Source: Winogradskyella psychrotolerans
GTDB lineage: Bacteria > Bacteroidota > Bacteroidia > Flavobacteriales > Flavobacteriaceae
Direction: 5' to 3'
Length of the DNA: 64,000 bases
Assembly (NCBI RefSeq): GCF_018860565.1
Contig: NZ_JAHKPS010000018.1
Location: 62,001-126,000 of the forward strand
Part shown: piece by piece, positions 34,784 through 44,346 of the stretch
Numbering within the stretch: position 1 is the stretch's first letter
How the letters are laid out: every line of letters begins with the position of its first letter
Notes under the pieces: generated by a model
Databases searched by the model: none
Told to the model about the DNA's origin: nothing
The model's input: the letters and a program-made list of their open reading frames with translations, nothing else
Translations under genes and position numbers: made by a program

Positions 34784-36046
34784 ATGAAATACTTAATTGT
34801 TTCCATAATATACATCGTTGTTTTTGGATGCTTTTGTAATGCTCAAAATAGAAAGGAATGGCTAGAAGATATTGCGTATTATCAAAAGACATTAGAAGAA
34901 AAGCATATTAACCTGTATCATACAATTTCAAAAAAGGAATTGAATTCTGAAATTGAAAACTTGAAGCGTAAATTATCTAGCTTAAATGATTTTCAAGTTA
35001 TAGTTGAACTCATGCGAATTACGCAAAAAGTGGGTGGAGGAAAAGGAGATGGACATACCTCAGTGCCTTTATGGAATAAGGAGCTCACAAGATATCCAAT
35101 AGAGCTTTTTAATTATGATGGAGATATAAGAGTGATTAGTATTACAAAAGCACATCAACAGTTTCTTGGTAAAAAACTAAAAAGTATTAATGGTATACCT
35201 ATTGAAGATATTTATAAAAAAGTCTTAAAACTAACACCATTTACCGAAAATAAGTATTCAGCAATGGATAGAACTTGTAGTTATATGCTTGTTTCTGAAA
35301 TATTAAAAGCATTAAATATCATAACAAATTTAGAACAAACAGCATTTACATTTACAGATGCGCAAGGTATAGATAAGTCCATCAAATTAAAATCATACCA
35401 TAAAGATGCATTGGCTAGTATTAACTATGAAAAATTAAAATATACACACCCAAATATTACTCCGCCTCAAGATGCAAAGAATAAAAACCTTTGGTTTTCT
35501 TCATTAAACGATTCCAAGACTATTTATATAAACTTTAAAGCATATCCTTCAGAAGATGAAATGAATAATTTCTCAAAACAAATTTATCAATTCATCGAAG
35601 AAAACAAGTCGGAACATCTCATCATAGATTTACGAGATAATTATGGTGGAGACTTTTTTAAAGGATTAATTCTTACTAGCTATTTAAACACTTGCGACTC
35701 TATTAATTGGAATGCTAATGTTTATGTACTAATCAATAGAAAAACATACTCTGCGGCAATGGTAAATGCGATGCAATTTAAACAAATCTTAAATGCCAAA
35801 CTTGTAGGCGAAACTACAGGCGCAAACCCTAATGGATATCAAGATTTAGGTCAATTTAGTCTTCCAAATTCTAAATTATTAATAACATATTCTAAGCGTC
35901 TCTTTCGTTTTCAAGAGCCAAAAAACAAAGGGGTTCAACCAGATATAGCCATTTCTTCAAAATGGACGAATCAAAAAAACAGCATAGATGCAGTTTTAAA
36001 TTGGGTTTTAAAAGACATTTCTAATGTAGATGTTACAAGAGATTAA
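34784..36046 (+). CDS. S41-family (C-terminal processing-type) peptidase
   Basis: 420 residues; signal peptide 1-20 (…IVVFGCFCNAQ). The core LIIDLRDNYGGDFFKGLIL and NRKTYSAAMVNAMQ holds the expected nucleophile Ser323, then VGETTGANPNGY and RLFRFQEPKNKGVQPDI, the classic S41 ending. The PDZ domain seems absent or very short. Periplasmic or secreted; substrates unknown. Confidence 0.85.
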   Translation: MKYLIVSIIYIVVFGCFCNAQNRKEWLEDIAYYQKTLEEKHINLYHTISKKELNSEIENLKRKLSSLNDFQVIVELMRITQKVGGGKGDGHTSVPLWNKELTRYPIELFNYDGDIRVISITKAHQQFLGKKLKSINGIPIEDIYKKVLKLTPFTENKYSAMDRTCSYMLVSEILKALNIITNLEQTAFTFTDAQGIDKSIKLKSYHKDALASINYEKLKYTHPNITPPQDAKNKNLWFSSLNDSKTIYINFKAYPSEDEMNNFSKQIYQFIEENKSEHLIIDLRDNYGGDFFKGLILTSYLNTCDSINWNANVYVLINRKTYSAAMVNAMQFKQILNAKLVGETTGANPNGYQDLGQFSLPNSKLLITYSKRLFRFQEPKNKGVQPDIAISSKWTNQKNSIDAVLNWVLKDISNVDVTRD

Positions 36047-36130
36047 GGTCAACATTATTGTAAAGCGTCTTCATTGCATACCATTTCTGTATACGATAAA
36101 CACAATATAATCACAAATAAAAACCAACTC

Positions 36131-36475
36131 TTACACCGTAGGGCCGCCTTGTTCTTCAACAACAAAAACACCCCAATCTGCAATAGATTGTACTACAGGC
36201 TTTAAGGTCTTACCTAAATCGGTTAAAGAATACTCCACTTTTAAAGGTGGTTTAGGAGTATAAACCTTACGTTTTATAATCCCATCATCCTCTAATGTTT
36301 TAAGTTGAAGGCTTAAAGTACGCTCAGTAACTGTTGGCATTTTTTTTCTCAACTCGCTATATCTCAAAGCCTTATCTCTTAGGTGAAATAATATCACGGT
36401 TTTCCACTTCCCACCAATAATTCCCATAGTTAAACTGGCGCAACAGGGATATTCTTTTCCTTTAAATTGATACAT
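36131..36475 (-). CDS. HxlR-family winged-helix regulator
   Basis: 114 residues, full-length HxlR: CCASLTMGIIGGKWKTVILFHL, LRYSELRKKMPTVTERTLSLQLKTLEDDGIIKRKVY, PPLKVEYSLTDLG. Cys12-Cys13 near the N-terminus resemble redox- or electrophile-sensing cysteines of other members. Divergent from the nitroreductase gene with two ACTATA-N5-TATAGT sites in between. Confidence 0.9.
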   Translation of the reverse strand: MYQFKGKEYPCCASLTMGIIGGKWKTVILFHLRDKALRYSELRKKMPTVTERTLSLQLKTLEDDGIIKRKVYTPKPPLKVEYSLTDLGKTLKPVVQSIADWGVFVVEEQGGPTV

Positions 36476-36533
36476 ATAGCGGCTATTAAATTTTAGTTCT
36501 TAGACAAAAGTAGAATACTATACTAAGTTATAC

Positions 36534-36552
36534 AACTATATTTTTTATAGTT
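36534..36552. promoter_or_regulatory. HxlR operator candidate, site 1
   Basis: AACTATA-N5-TATAGTT, perfect 7-bp arms, 58 bases upstream of the HxlR gene. Confidence 0.7.
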
Positions 36553-36673
36553 ATTTTAACTTTTCACAAAAAGTCTTGAATACATTGACTTTAACCTTCA
36601 AATAGGTGGTTAAATTATATACTATCCTTTTTGACCGTTATTGTCAGGAATATACACTATATATATATTTGTC

Positions 36674-36690
36674 ACTATACTTTTTATAGT
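36674..36690. promoter_or_regulatory. HxlR operator candidate, site 2
   Basis: ACTATA-N5-TATAGT, same core and spacing as site 1, 32 bases upstream of the nitroreductase ATG. Confidence 0.7.
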
Positions 36691-36722
36691 ATTATATAAT
36701 CAATTAAAAAAAAGACATACAA

Positions 36723-37382
36723 ATGAATTTAAAAGACATTTTAAACAGGAGATACACAACTAAGGAATACGATGCAACCAAAAAAATATCTGATGCAGAT
36801 ATGGCTGATATCAAAAACTTGTTAAGAATGAGTCCTTCAAGCGTCAACCTACAACCTTGGCACTTTATAGTTGCAGAAACTACAGAAGGCAAAGCACGTA
36901 TGGCAAAAGGAACACAAGGCTTTTTCAGTTTTAATGAGCCAAAAGTAACCAATGCTTCAGCTGTGGTACTTTTTTGTGCAAAAACTGATGCAGATGATGC
37001 ATATTACCAACATATTGCAGATACGGAAGATAAAGACGGAAGATTCCCAAATGAAGATATAAAAAACGGATTTCTCGGTGCTGTTAAAGCATTTGCAGGA
37101 ATTCATAAATACGATTTAAAAGATTTACAACACTGGATGGAGAAGCAAGTATATCTTAATATTGGTAGCTTTTTATTAGGTGTTGCTAGTTTAGGAATTG
37201 ATGCTACACCAATGGAGGGTATTGATGTGAAAGCTTTAGACGAAGAATTCGGATTAAGAGAAAAAGGATACACATCTTTAGTAGCTGTGTCTTTAGGATA
37301 TCATGCAGAATCTGATTTTAATTCAACTGATAAAACACCAAAATCTAGATTACCAGTAAGTGAATTATTCACTGAAATATAA
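36723..37382 (+). CDS. Nitroreductase-family NAD(P)H oxidoreductase (NfsB-like)
   Basis: 219 residues. MNLKDILNRRYTTKEYD, LLRMSPSSVNLQPWHFIVA, GIDATPMEGIDVKALDEEFGLREKGY: FMN-dependent NfsB type. Divergent from HxlR with shared operators, so induced by electrophiles or oxidants (inference). Followed after 27 bases by the DUF4437 cupin gene. Confidence 0.92.
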   Translation: MNLKDILNRRYTTKEYDATKKISDADMADIKNLLRMSPSSVNLQPWHFIVAETTEGKARMAKGTQGFFSFNEPKVTNASAVVLFCAKTDADDAYYQHIADTEDKDGRFPNEDIKNGFLGAVKAFAGIHKYDLKDLQHWMEKQVYLNIGSFLLGVASLGIDATPMEGIDVKALDEEFGLREKGYTSLVAVSLGYHAESDFNSTDKTPKSRLPVSELFTEI

Positions 37383-37409
37383 ATTGAATCAGGTATTAAA
37401 ATCAGAGTG

Positions 37410-38240
37410 ATGAAAAAAATTATAAAGGTTGTTTTGCTACTAGCAGTAATTGGAGTCAATGCACAAACACCAACAACAGATACTATTAAGTCTGTAAACG
37501 AAGTTGTAACAGCTGACGATGTAGAATGGGGTTGGTTGAATCCATTACGAGGCGATAAAAGTCCAGCTGCCGGAAAACTTTGGGGCGACAGAACCAAAAA
37601 TGAACCTGCTGGATTCCTAGTTAAATTTAAAAAAGGATTTTCTTCACCACCTCACATTCACAACATTACGTATCGTGGTGTAGTCATTAAAGGTTTATTA
37701 CATAATGATGATGAAAATGCTGAAAAACAATGGTTAACACCAGGCTCTTACTGGCAACAACCTGCTGGCGAAGCGCATATTACTGCTGCTAATGCCGATG
37801 ATAATTTAGCGTTTTTAGACATTCAAGAAGGGCCTTATTTGGTACAACCAACTTCTGAAGCATTTGATAATGGCGAAAGACCAATTAATGTTGATAAAAC
37901 CAATTTAGTGTGGTTAAACGCTAGTGATATGGCATGGGTTTCAGAAAAAAGTAATGTAGAAACTGCTTTTTTATGGGGAAGTCACGAAAAAAATCAACTT
38001 AGTGCGTCATTAATAAAATTACCTGCCGGATTTAAAGGAAAAATAAAAAACTTAAGTCCAAACTTTAGAGCTGTGGTTATCTCTGGTAAAGTAACCCATC
38101 AATTTTCTAAAAAAGATGACGAAAATGTGTTAGAACCAGGTTCTTATTTTGGTGTAGAAGAAGGTGCTTCACCACGTTTGAAAACAGATGTTGAAACGGT
38201 TATTTACATCCGTTCTAATGGTGTATTCAAAATAAAATGA
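37410..38240 (+). CDS. Secreted bicupin protein, DUF4437 type
   Basis: 276 residues from ATG 37410 (a GTG at 37407 is also in frame). Signal peptide [19 protein letters not shown]. Two cupin modules: first about 55-150 ([23 protein letters not shown], two His in motif 1), second about 165-270. Reads as the DUF4437 family (no known reaction). Operon with the nitroreductase, terminated at 38299. Confidence 0.85.
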   Translation: MKKIIKVVLLLAVIGVNAQTPTTDTIKSVNEVVTADDVEWGWLNPLRGDKSPAAGKLWGDRTKNEPAGFLVKFKKGFSSPPHIHNITYRGVVIKGLLHNDDENAEKQWLTPGSYWQQPAGEAHITAANADDNLAFLDIQEGPYLVQPTSEAFDNGERPINVDKTNLVWLNASDMAWVSEKSNVETAFLWGSHEKNQLSASLIKLPAGFKGKIKNLSPNFRAVVISGKVTHQFSKKDDENVLEPGSYFGVEEGASPRLKTDVETVIYIRSNGVFKIK

Positions 38241-38298
38241 AGCTGAAACCTAATGAAATATTTAATTAAAGTTTAGTTTGATTGATTGGTTAATAGCA

Positions 38299-38345
38299 GA
38301 AAAAGCCACCAAATGTAATATGCATTCTGTGTGGCTTTTTCATTT
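38299..38345 (+). terminator. Terminator of the nitroreductase-cupin operon
   Basis: GAAAAAGCCAC / GTGGCTTTTTC, perfect 11-bp stem with a long loop of 21 bases, then CATTTTTA; 58 bases after the stop. Preceded by GATTGATTGGTT at 38280. Confidence 0.8.
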
Positions 38346-38370
38346 TTAAAAGGTTAAATTAGTTATAATT

Positions 38371-39231
38371 ATGGCAAGAACAATTCTTGAAAATATCGTC
38401 ATTCAGCAGTACAAAGACCAAACGTTTTTTTCGTTTTGTGAATATACCAACATCCGCTTTTTCGAGATTTTATATTTTGAAAAAGGCAACGGACGCATTA
38501 AAATAAACGGGAAAACAGTTAACTATTCATCAAATAGCATTTTTGTATTTGTTCCAGATGATATTTACATCGTTGAAGCCGAAACTGCCACAAGTAGTAT
38601 TGCTATTAAATTTTTGAAGAGTTTTTTCAGAAATACCAGTTTACATCACCAAGAATTACCAGTAAACGATTGGTTTCGTAAAATTGAAGAAATTTTAAAT
38701 AGCGAAAGTCATCAATTGCGTGAAATGCAGTTTGAAACAACTTCAGATAGGTCGCATTTAGTGTCTTTAGTAAATATAGTCGCTACCGAATATCTAAATA
38801 AACATTCTCACGATATTTTCATCATTCAAAATTCGTTATCAATAATTCTTCATTTAATTGCCCGCAATATTCAGTTTATAAACACATCAGAAGTTAAAGA
38901 GATTAAGTCCTCTAAAATTCAGCAAATTATAAATTACATTCATTCTAATATTTATAATACTGAATTATTGACAACCAAAAGTTTAGCCAATGAATTTTAC
39001 ATGGCAGATAATTACATAAGTGAATATTTTAAAAAGCATACCGATGTACCCTTAAAGAAGTACATTATTAACTACAAATTAAAGTTGGTAGAAACACGCT
39101 TAAAGTACACAGATGCACAAGATTCAGAAATTGCTTTAGAGCTTGGTTTTACCGATTCTAGTCATTTAAACAAGACGTTTAAAACCTATAAAGGCATCAG
39201 TTTAAGTGTCTATAAAGCTGGTTTAGCCTAG
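38371..39231 (+). CDS. AraC-family regulator
   Basis: 286 residues: an N-terminal cupin-like effector domain (FFEILYFEKGNGRIKINGKTVNYSSNSIFVFVPDDIYIVE, about 25-80) and C-terminal double HTH (about 190-285: ELLTTKSLANEFYMADNYISEYFKKHTDVPLKKYI … SEIALELGFTDSSHLNKTFKTYKGISLSVYK). It precedes and points toward the oxygenase/SDR/Kef gene row and is its likely local regulator (inference). The gap to 39344 is 112 bases. Confidence 0.88.
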   Translation: MARTILENIVIQQYKDQTFFSFCEYTNIRFFEILYFEKGNGRIKINGKTVNYSSNSIFVFVPDDIYIVEAETATSSIAIKFLKSFFRNTSLHHQELPVNDWFRKIEEILNSESHQLREMQFETTSDRSHLVSLVNIVATEYLNKHSHDIFIIQNSLSIILHLIARNIQFINTSEVKEIKSSKIQQIINYIHSNIYNTELLTTKSLANEFYMADNYISEYFKKHTDVPLKKYIINYKLKLVETRLKYTDAQDSEIALELGFTDSSHLNKTFKTYKGISLSVYKAGLA

Positions 39232-39343
39232 TTTTTTATCAGAAACCTTATTTTTTACCAATACCACATTGTTTTTTACCAAAAAATAGCTTCTTATCTG
39301 GAATACCTTTGTATTGTAAATAAGAAACAATAAAAAATTTATT

Positions 39344-40309
39344 ATGAAAACAATAGAATATACCAATGCACTGCTAGAAGCTCGTGCTTTAGAAGTGCCA
39401 TCAAGAGAATTATCATTAAGACGCGACGCATCGGTTTCAAAATTTTGGAATGATAACCGAAAATTATTAGAAGAGGCTTGGGCTGAGTGGGAATTAGAGA
39501 ACAAAGACAATTTACTATTGCCAAACGAATCTTTACTTGACCCTAAATTACGTAAAGCCATAAACGACGCTTGGGAAAATCCAGAAAAAGAAAATGCTGT
39601 AGCCGATTTATGGGAAGAAATTATTCCTGGCGTTTACGAAACACAGTTTTTTGATTTGGAGCGTTTAGCCGATTTTCGTCAGTATTTAGAAGACGTAGTA
39701 AATTCTGAAATTCCAAAACGTGCACCTTACGGTATTCAATTAAATCGTTACGGAATGATGCTAGATCCACGATCTGAAGGTCATTTGGCTGCACCAAGCT
39801 TTCAAGCATTTTATAACGCTATTATGGACCGTTATATGCGACCAATTTCTCGACTATTATTGGGAACTTACGGTTATGACAATCAAACTTTCGGGTTTTC
39901 AATACAGTACAATCCAGATAAAGACAAAGATTTACACGCGCATACCGATGCATCATCAGCAACCTTAAATATCAATACTAATTTACCTGATGAAACATTT
40001 ACAGGCTCAGTAGTAGATTTTTATGATAAAGCTTCAGGTAAAACCGTGCAAACCAAGTTTGAACCGGGTAAAGCTATAATTCACCGTGGTAATGTCCCGC
40101 ACGCAACGCACCCAATTATTAGCGGACAACGTAGTAATTTAGTAGTTTGGTTGTATGGTGATAATATGCAAATACCACGTGGAAACACAAGTAGCTACGG
40201 AAATATCAGTAGTAGCAGTAGTATTAAAGATGTTGCATTAGAAAATGTTACCGCTCGCCAACGTTGGAGTCTGCCTGATGGGCCAAAAGATACTGTTGCA
40301 CCATTTTAA
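39344..40309 (+). CDS. 2-oxoglutarate/Fe(II)-dependent dioxygenase
   Basis: 321 residues. The DSBH core shows HAHTD (His200, Asp202), VPHATHP (His253) and GQRSNLVVW (Arg263 for 2OG). Order and spacing match the prolyl-4-hydroxylase-type branch. Substrate unknown. N-terminal 100 residues precede the domain without recognisable features. Confidence 0.82.
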   Translation: MKTIEYTNALLEARALEVPSRELSLRRDASVSKFWNDNRKLLEEAWAEWELENKDNLLLPNESLLDPKLRKAINDAWENPEKENAVADLWEEIIPGVYETQFFDLERLADFRQYLEDVVNSEIPKRAPYGIQLNRYGMMLDPRSEGHLAAPSFQAFYNAIMDRYMRPISRLLLGTYGYDNQTFGFSIQYNPDKDKDLHAHTDASSATLNINTNLPDETFTGSVVDFYDKASGKTVQTKFEPGKAIIHRGNVPHATHPIISGQRSNLVVWLYGDNMQIPRGNTSSYGNISSSSSIKDVALENVTARQRWSLPDGPKDTVAPF

Positions 40310-40339
40310 TTATTAGAATATATTACAAATGAAGATGAA

Positions 40340-40445
40340 CGTCAGTTCGAGTGATTAAAACGATAAGAAATTAAAAATAAAACAAATGTCACCTTGAGCG
40401 CAGTCGAAAGGTCTTAATAGTTATCGACTGTGTTCGAACTGACAT
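40340..40445. repeat. REP-like palindromic intergenic element
   Basis: GTCAGTTCGA (40341-40350) and its reverse complement TTCGAACTGAC (40433-40443) bracket CACCTTGAGCGCAGTCGAAAGG (40390-40411), a sequence type that recurs between genes in many Flavobacteria. No gene in this stretch. Confidence 0.6.
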
Positions 40446-40469
40446 ATTTCAACTAAATAGCACAAAAAA

Positions 40470-41267
40470 ATGAAAACCATATTAATTACAGGAAGTACCG
40501 ACGGTATCGGGAAACTTACGGCTTTAAAACTAGCCAAAGAAGGACACGATATATACCTTCACGGTAGAAGTGAAGAAAAATTAAATGCAGTCATTAACGA
40601 ACTAAAAGAAGTTTCAAACAACCCAAACATCAAAGGTTTTGTAGCTGATTTTTCAGATTTGAAAGCAGTAACACAAATGGCTAAAAACATTAAAAATGAC
40701 GTTAAAAAACTAGATGTTCTTATCAATAATGCTGGTATTTATAAAACGTCATCAAGCAAAACTATAGACGGTTTAGATATAAGAATGGCTGTAAATTATT
40801 TGGCGCCATTTATCTTAACAGAAAATATTATTTCCGTTTTAGAAAAAGGATCAGAACCTAGGATTGTAAATTTAAGTTCGGCAGCACAATCTACAGTTCA
40901 AAAAGGAGTATTAACAGGCAATGCAACTGTAAACGCCAGTGAAAGCTACGCACAAAGTAAGTTGGCATTAACCATGTGGTCGTTTCATTTTGCGAAACAA
41001 CACCCCAGTATTACAACCATTGCTGTAAATCCAGGGTCGTTATTAAACACCAAAATGGCTAAAGAAGCCTACGGACAACACTGGTCGCCTGCAGAAAAAG
41101 GGGTAGACATTCTTTACGATTTGGCAATGTCAGAACCACATAAAAACCAATCAGGTACATATTTTGACAACGATAAAGGAAGTTATAATAATGCACATCC
41201 CGATGCTTATAATGATGATAAAATTAAATTATTACTAACTTTAACCAAAACCATTATAAGCAATTAA
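40470..41267 (+). CDS. SDR-family NAD(P)-dependent oxidoreductase
   Basis: 265 residues, classical SDR. TGSTDGIG cofactor motif (7-14), NNAG (86-89), catalytic Ser near 136, Tyr160 and Lys164 (YAQSK). Substrate unknown. Short 27-base gap to the KefG-like gene. Confidence 0.9.
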   Translation: MKTILITGSTDGIGKLTALKLAKEGHDIYLHGRSEEKLNAVINELKEVSNNPNIKGFVADFSDLKAVTQMAKNIKNDVKKLDVLINNAGIYKTSSSKTIDGLDIRMAVNYLAPFILTENIISVLEKGSEPRIVNLSSAAQSTVQKGVLTGNATVNASESYAQSKLALTMWSFHFAKQHPSITTIAVNPGSLLNTKMAKEAYGQHWSPAEKGVDILYDLAMSEPHKNQSGTYFDNDKGSYNNAHPDAYNDDKIKLLLTLTKTIISN

Positions 41268-41294
41268 CGTTTTTAATACCAACCAAAAAAGCTC

Positions 41295-41888
41295 ATGAAA
41301 AAAGTACTGATACTTTTTGCACATCCAAAGTTTGAAAAATCGAGAGTTAATGCAACACTTATAAAGCGTTTAACAAGTAAAAATCACGTGACCTTTCATG
41401 ATTTATATGAAGAATATCCCAACTTTCATATAAACGTGCAGCGCGAACAAGAATTATTACTTCAGCATGATATTGTAATTTGGCACCACCCAATGTATTG
41501 GTATAGCTGTCCTGCAATTTTAAAACAGTGGAAAGATTTGGTGTTAGAATTTAATTGGGCCTATGGTCCAAACGGAAAAGTACTTCGAAACAAAACCATT
41601 TTTAACGTAATAACCACAGGTGGTTCACGTGAAGTGTATTGTAGCGAAGGTTATAACACCTACACAATTAATGAGTTTTTAAGACCATTTGAACAAACAG
41701 CGAATTTATGCGGTATGAATTATTTACCGCCATTTGCCGTCATGGGAACCCATAGTTTATCTAACGACGATTTACTAAATTACGCCAACCAATACGAACA
41801 ATTAATTGATTTACTTCAAGGCAATTTTAAAGCTACGCAGTTATCCAATTGCTTTTTTCTTAACGATTTAGAAATTTTAACCGCTTAA
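41295..41888 (+). CDS. KefF/KefG-like flavodoxin-fold quinone oxidoreductase
   Basis: 197 residues; NQO-type FMN fold: LILFAHPKFEKSRVN, DIVIWHHPMYWYSCPAILKQWKDLVLEFNWAYG, VITTGGS. In enterobacteria such proteins are cytosolic subunits that activate Kef K+/H+ antiporters. Here the stop is 2 bases from the antiporter start, strongly supporting that pairing. Confidence 0.88.
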   Translation: MKKVLILFAHPKFEKSRVNATLIKRLTSKNHVTFHDLYEEYPNFHINVQREQELLLQHDIVIWHHPMYWYSCPAILKQWKDLVLEFNWAYGPNGKVLRNKTIFNVITTGGSREVYCSEGYNTYTINEFLRPFEQTANLCGMNYLPPFAVMGTHSLSNDDLLNYANQYEQLIDLLQGNFKATQLSNCFFLNDLEILTA

Positions 41889-41890
41889 TT

Positions 41891-43783
41891 ATGTCTGGAA
41901 GTTTATTATTCGATGCGATTGTTTTTCTTGCTGGTGCCATTATTTGTGTATCAATAGCAAAACGACTAGGATTAAGTTCGGTGATTGGTTATTTATTAGC
42001 TGGTGTACTAATTGGTCCTTATGTTTTAGGATTTATTGGAGAAGAAGGTGAGGACATTCTGCATTTTGCAGAGTTTGGTGTTGTAGTGATGTTATTTTTA
42101 ATCGGATTAGAAATCGAGCCCAAAAACTTCTGGAACATGCGAAAATCTATCCTGGGTATGGGAGGCATTCAAGTCGCATTAACTGTTGGTTTCACCTATG
42201 TGTTATTCGCATTTTTAGGATACGAATGGTATGTAGCATTAGCGATAGGTATGGCTGTATCGCTATCATCTACGGCTATTGCGTTGCAAACCATTAAAGA
42301 AAAAGGTTTGATGAACACCACCTTTGGTTCAAGTGCTTTTTCAATCTTATTGTTTCAGGATATTATTGTGATATTTATGATTGGTGCATTGCCACTTTTA
42401 AGTAATTCCGAAGAACAAGTAAGTAGTACAGAGTTAGAGGCCTCGGCAACTTTAATTGAAACTTTGCCCATAGGCTTACAAACCTTAGCAATTATATTGT
42501 CGGTAGTTTTAATTATTGTAACAGGTAGATTTGTGGTGATACCAATGCTTCGAAAAGTGGCTAAAACAGGCGTTAGAGAATTATTAATTGCAGCAGCGTT
42601 TTTAATCGTTTTCGGAATTTCATACCTCATGGAATTTGTTGGTTTAAGTCCTGCATTAGGCGCTTTTTTAGGCGGAGTAGTATTATCAACGAGTGAGTTT
42701 AAACACGAACTAGAAAGCACTTTAGAACCCTTTAAAAACTTATTATTAGGGCTCTTTTTTATGGCCGTTGGTGCATCTATTAATTTTGTGGTGATTGCGA
42801 ATAATCCGTTAACTATTGGCGGTATTTTACTCGCCATTATTATCATAAAAGCCTTGGTGTTGTTCATTACCGGTCGCATATTCAAATTGAAATTAGACCA
42901 AAATGTATTGCTAACCTTCAGTTTAGCCCAGGTTGGAGAATTTGCTTTTGTATTGCTGTCGTTCGCATTTCAGCTTAATATTTTAGAACAAGAACAAATG
43001 GATATGATGCTGGTAGTTACCGCTGTTTCCATGTCCTTAACACCAATTTTGGCTTTGGTAAATGAGCGCTTAATTCTTCCTAGTATTGGCACTAAAGAAT
43101 CTATTAAACGACCGATGGATCATATTGCGAAATCGCAAAAAGTAATTTTGGTTGGTTTTGGTCATTTTGGTAGTACAGTAGGCCGATTTTTACGTTCTCA
43201 TGGTGTTGAAGCTACGATTTTGGATTTCGATTCTAACCGTGTAGATTTTCTTCGTAAAATGGGATTTGAAGTGTATTATGGTGATGCCACGCGTGAAGAT
43301 TTACTAGAATCTGCGGGTATTGCCGAAGCTAAATTATTGATTTGTGCTACCAATAAAGTATCGGTTGCCAAAGCCATTAGTAAAATTGTTAAAGAAAAAC
43401 ACCCACATGTTGAGCTTTTGGTACGTACCAAAAACAGATATGATGCCTATGAATTGTTAAACCTTAATGTAACTCATATTTATCGTGAAACATTAGATAC
43501 TTCGTTGGCCTTAGCAAGCGATGCCTTACATAAATTAGGCTTTAGAAAATACACACTAAATCGTCAGGTTCAGAATTTTATTAAGTATGATGAGGCAAGT
43601 TTAAAACGATTGGCTGCAGAGCCAAAACGAGACGAAGACTATGTATTTATAGCTAGAAAAGAAATAGAACAACAAGAAAAATTACTCGAAAATGATTTTA
43701 AACGCGGCATTGTAACTTACGACAATCATTGGGATAGTGAGCATATTAGAAAAGTATTGAAAAATTCTAATACAAAGATGTAA
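41891..43783 (+). CDS. CPA2-family cation:proton antiporter with RCK/TrkA-N domain (KefB/KefC-like)
   Basis: 630 residues. About 12 transmembrane segments (1-395), with VVMLFLIGLEIEPKNFW and GLSPALGAFLGGVVLS; then a cytosolic Rossmann RCK domain (VILVGFGHFGSTVGRFL, YGDATREDLLESAGI, LVRTKNRYDAYELLNLNVTHIY). Expected K+ efflux for proton entry, acidifying the cell to protect from electrophiles. It is translationally coupled to the KefG-like gene. Confidence 0.9.
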   Translation: MSGSLLFDAIVFLAGAIICVSIAKRLGLSSVIGYLLAGVLIGPYVLGFIGEEGEDILHFAEFGVVVMLFLIGLEIEPKNFWNMRKSILGMGGIQVALTVGFTYVLFAFLGYEWYVALAIGMAVSLSSTAIALQTIKEKGLMNTTFGSSAFSILLFQDIIVIFMIGALPLLSNSEEQVSSTELEASATLIETLPIGLQTLAIILSVVLIIVTGRFVVIPMLRKVAKTGVRELLIAAAFLIVFGISYLMEFVGLSPALGAFLGGVVLSTSEFKHELESTLEPFKNLLLGLFFMAVGASINFVVIANNPLTIGGILLAIIIIKALVLFITGRIFKLKLDQNVLLTFSLAQVGEFAFVLLSFAFQLNILEQEQMDMMLVVTAVSMSLTPILALVNERLILPSIGTKESIKRPMDHIAKSQKVILVGFGHFGSTVGRFLRSHGVEATILDFDSNRVDFLRKMGFEVYYGDATREDLLESAGIAEAKLLICATNKVSVAKAISKIVKEKHPHVELLVRTKNRYDAYELLNLNVTHIYRETLDTSLALASDALHKLGFRKYTLNRQVQNFIKYDEASLKRLAAEPKRDEDYVFIARKEIEQQEKLLENDFKRGIVTYDNHWDSEHIRKVLKNSNTKM

Positions 43784-43819
43784 CACTAACGAAAACAAAT
43801 AATAAAAAAAGTAAATCTT

Positions 43820-44197
43820 ATGAATTTAGAACAAAATAAACAAAATGCCATTGCCTTTTATAAAATGGCTTACGGAGGAAATCCTGAAAAAGCCATAGCA
43901 CTTTATGTAGGTGATACCTATATTCAGCATAACCCGGCAGTTGCAGATGGCACACAAGGATTTATTGATTATTTTGAGCGTATGCAAACAGAATTCCCTA
44001 ATAAGTCCATAAACTTTGTACGCAGCATTGCCCAAGGAGATTTAGTCGCCTTGCACACCCATCAAATTTGGCCTGATGATGATCAATATATCACCATGGA
44101 TTTTTTCAGATTTGATGAGAACGGAAAAATAGTTGAACATTGGGACGCTATCCAACAGATTCCTAAAACAGCAGCGAATGAAAACACGATGTATTAA
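43820..44197 (+). CDS. NTF2-like / SnoaL-fold protein
   Basis: 125 residues: QNAIAFYKMAYGGNPEKAI, YIQHNPAVADGTQGFIDYFERM, DQYITMDFFRFDENGKIVEHWDAIQ, typical of SnoaL-like cone-fold proteins in which His/Asp in HNP and HWD line the pocket. Activity unknown. Last gene before a 149-base gap, 36 bases after the antiporter. Confidence 0.85.
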   Translation: MNLEQNKQNAIAFYKMAYGGNPEKAIALYVGDTYIQHNPAVADGTQGFIDYFERMQTEFPNKSINFVRSIAQGDLVALHTHQIWPDDDQYITMDFFRFDENGKIVEHWDAIQQIPKTAANENTMY

Positions 44198-44346
44198 GTT
44201 TTAAAATGTTTTATTTTTGGAGAAACTAATCGGTGCAAACGATTCTAATAAAACAAGCCGTTTTGTAAATCTTATTTTTGTAATAAGCATAGAAATAGTA
44301 TATTCGAAAAAGGAATGATACACCATCTTAAATTACGCTCTGTCCC

